DNA of 64,000 nucleotides from CS4-C045 sp963844115 (GTDB taxonomy: Bacteria > Planctomycetota > Planctomycetia > Pirellulales > UBA7805), in NCBI GenBank assembly GCA_963844115.1, contig CAWJNN010000047.1, positions 1 through 64,000 of the forward strand. Reading direction: 5' to 3'. The first letter of the stretch is position 1. Each line of letters opens with the position of its first letter. Below the pieces are notes generated by a model, which saw only the letters and a program-made list of their open reading frames with translations, was not told the DNA's origin and did no database searches. This document shows, in pieces, positions 63,509 to 64,000 of the stretch. A program made the position numbers and the translations under genes.

Positions 63509-64000
63509 TTACCTGCAGAACGGGCAAGCGGCGATGCCGGCTCCCGTCAATTCCAAGAAACCCACACCGCGCGCGATCGATACGGTGCCGGCAATGACGA
63601 CGCACCACGCAGCGATTCGCAGGATGCGAGTCCGCGCTGCGATTCCCAGCAGCGATCCCCCGCAACCGGCCAGGACCATCAACGGCACGGTACCCAAGCC
63701 GAAGGCGATCATCGTGAGTGCGCCGTTAAAGACGTTGCCCGTACTTGCGGCCAAAGCGACAAAGGCGTAGACGAGTCCGCACGGAATGAATCCCGTGAAG
63801 ACGCCGGCTAGAAAGACTTGTGGTAAGGACGGCGCCGTCAACAGCGTTTTCAGCCAGCCCGCAGCGGCACACGGAAAGTGGCCCACGGCGGTCGGGCGCC
63901 AGGGGATGACGCCGGCGGTCACCAATCCCAACACGACCAGAAGGAGCCCACAGGCGATGGCTAGCCCAGCCTGTACATTAACCAGCGGCGAGAAATGCTG
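63509..64000 (-). CDS. TauE/SafE-type (DsbD-like) membrane protein, cut by the right edge
   Basis: The leftward frame is open from the window end to 63509 (about 163 residues). It shows several helices: AGLAIACGLLLVVLGLVTAG, FLAGVFTGFIPCGLVYAFVA, GALTMIAFGLGTVPLMVLAG and IAAWCVVIAGTVSIARGVGF, and a CPFC at the C-terminus (AACPFCR). The helix with FIPCGLVYAF is characteristic of the sulfite-exporter/urease-accessory membrane family often found near cytochrome oxidase or metal-handling genes. The N-terminus lies beyond the window. Confidence 0.8.
   Translation of the reverse strand, partial: QHFSPLVNVQAGLAIACGLLLVVLGLVTAGVIPWRPTAVGHFPCAAAGWLKTLLTAPSLPQVFLAGVFTGFIPCGLVYAFVALAASTGNVFNGALTMIAFGLGTVPLMVLAGCGGSLLGIAARTRILRIAAWCVVIAGTVSIARGVGFLELTGAGIAACPFCR

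Noticed and set aside
1..64000. CRISPR arrays, tRNA or rRNA genes
   Set aside because: No spacer-repeat arrays of the right size and no cloverleaf or rRNA-like stretches were found by eye; the short tandem repeats have no unique spacers.

Overview
The window looks like three unrelated pieces of DNA joined end to end. Positions 1 to about 1,260 carry genes of an F-type conjugation system (a TrbI-like protein and a TraF-like thioredoxin-fold protein), as on a proteobacterial plasmid or integrative element. Positions about 1,262 to 3,855 are AT-rich and eukaryotic in style: a GroES/Cpn10-like protein behind a diatom-like plastid leader, a decayed PIF/Harbinger-type transposase, the 3' end of another gene and a four-copy noncoding repeat. 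From about 3,855 to the end the DNA is GC-rich and bacterial, most like a planctomycete. That assignment is an inference from the style of the ECF sigma, MscK, YHS, P460 and integrase genes, not from a search. Both junctions fall inside genes (traF and the P460 gene), so misassembly or scaffolding is the first explanation to test.

The bacterial part runs as follows. At 3.9-7.7 kb an ECF sigma factor and a short zinc-finger partner face away from a leftward cluster (small protein, YHS protein, uracil-DNA glycosylase-like protein, cytochrome P460). Four copies of one bipartite promoter, GTAAGAC-N15-CGTC, lie in front of the sigma factor and three of these genes, which reads as an autoregulated local regulon. 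At 8-14 kb are a truncated integrase, an Rrf2 regulator and an MscK-type channel. At 14.1-21.6 kb an ArsR regulator, an SQR-like flavoprotein, a tiny membrane protein with an in-frame TGA and a two-gene RND pump form a tight operon. At 21.8-27.1 kb are a DASS transporter and an HlyD plus fused ABC exporter.

From 28 to 59 kb lies a low-oxygen, energy-limitation and stress set: PTS enzyme I, a lone GspE ATPase, Zn alcohol dehydrogenase, glycogen phosphorylase, CBS and universal stress proteins, YbaK, a J protein, a formate/nitrite channel, Hsp20, AmmeMemoRadiSam proteins, cytochrome c, an M50 protease, a P2-type ATPase, phosphoketolase with acetate kinase, a SYLF protein, CsrA, a globin, and PEP synthase with its regulatory kinase/phosphorylase. 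Together they suggest fermentation of sugar phosphates to acetate, glycogen use, and PEP/pyruvate control under oxygen limitation. The last 5 kb hold a BON protein, a Gly/His/Tyr-rich secreted protein, a glutamate synthase-like remnant, a protoglobin and a TauE/SafE-like membrane protein running off the edge.

The bacterial part is unusually full of broken genes. About fifteen full-length genes carry single-base frameshifts or in-frame stops, and about a dozen gene ends survive as short fragments between intact genes. Very long genes (1153, 1104 and 729 codons) are intact, so a uniformly high error rate does not explain it well; a decaying island or uneven coverage fits better. No tRNA, rRNA or CRISPR array was seen.
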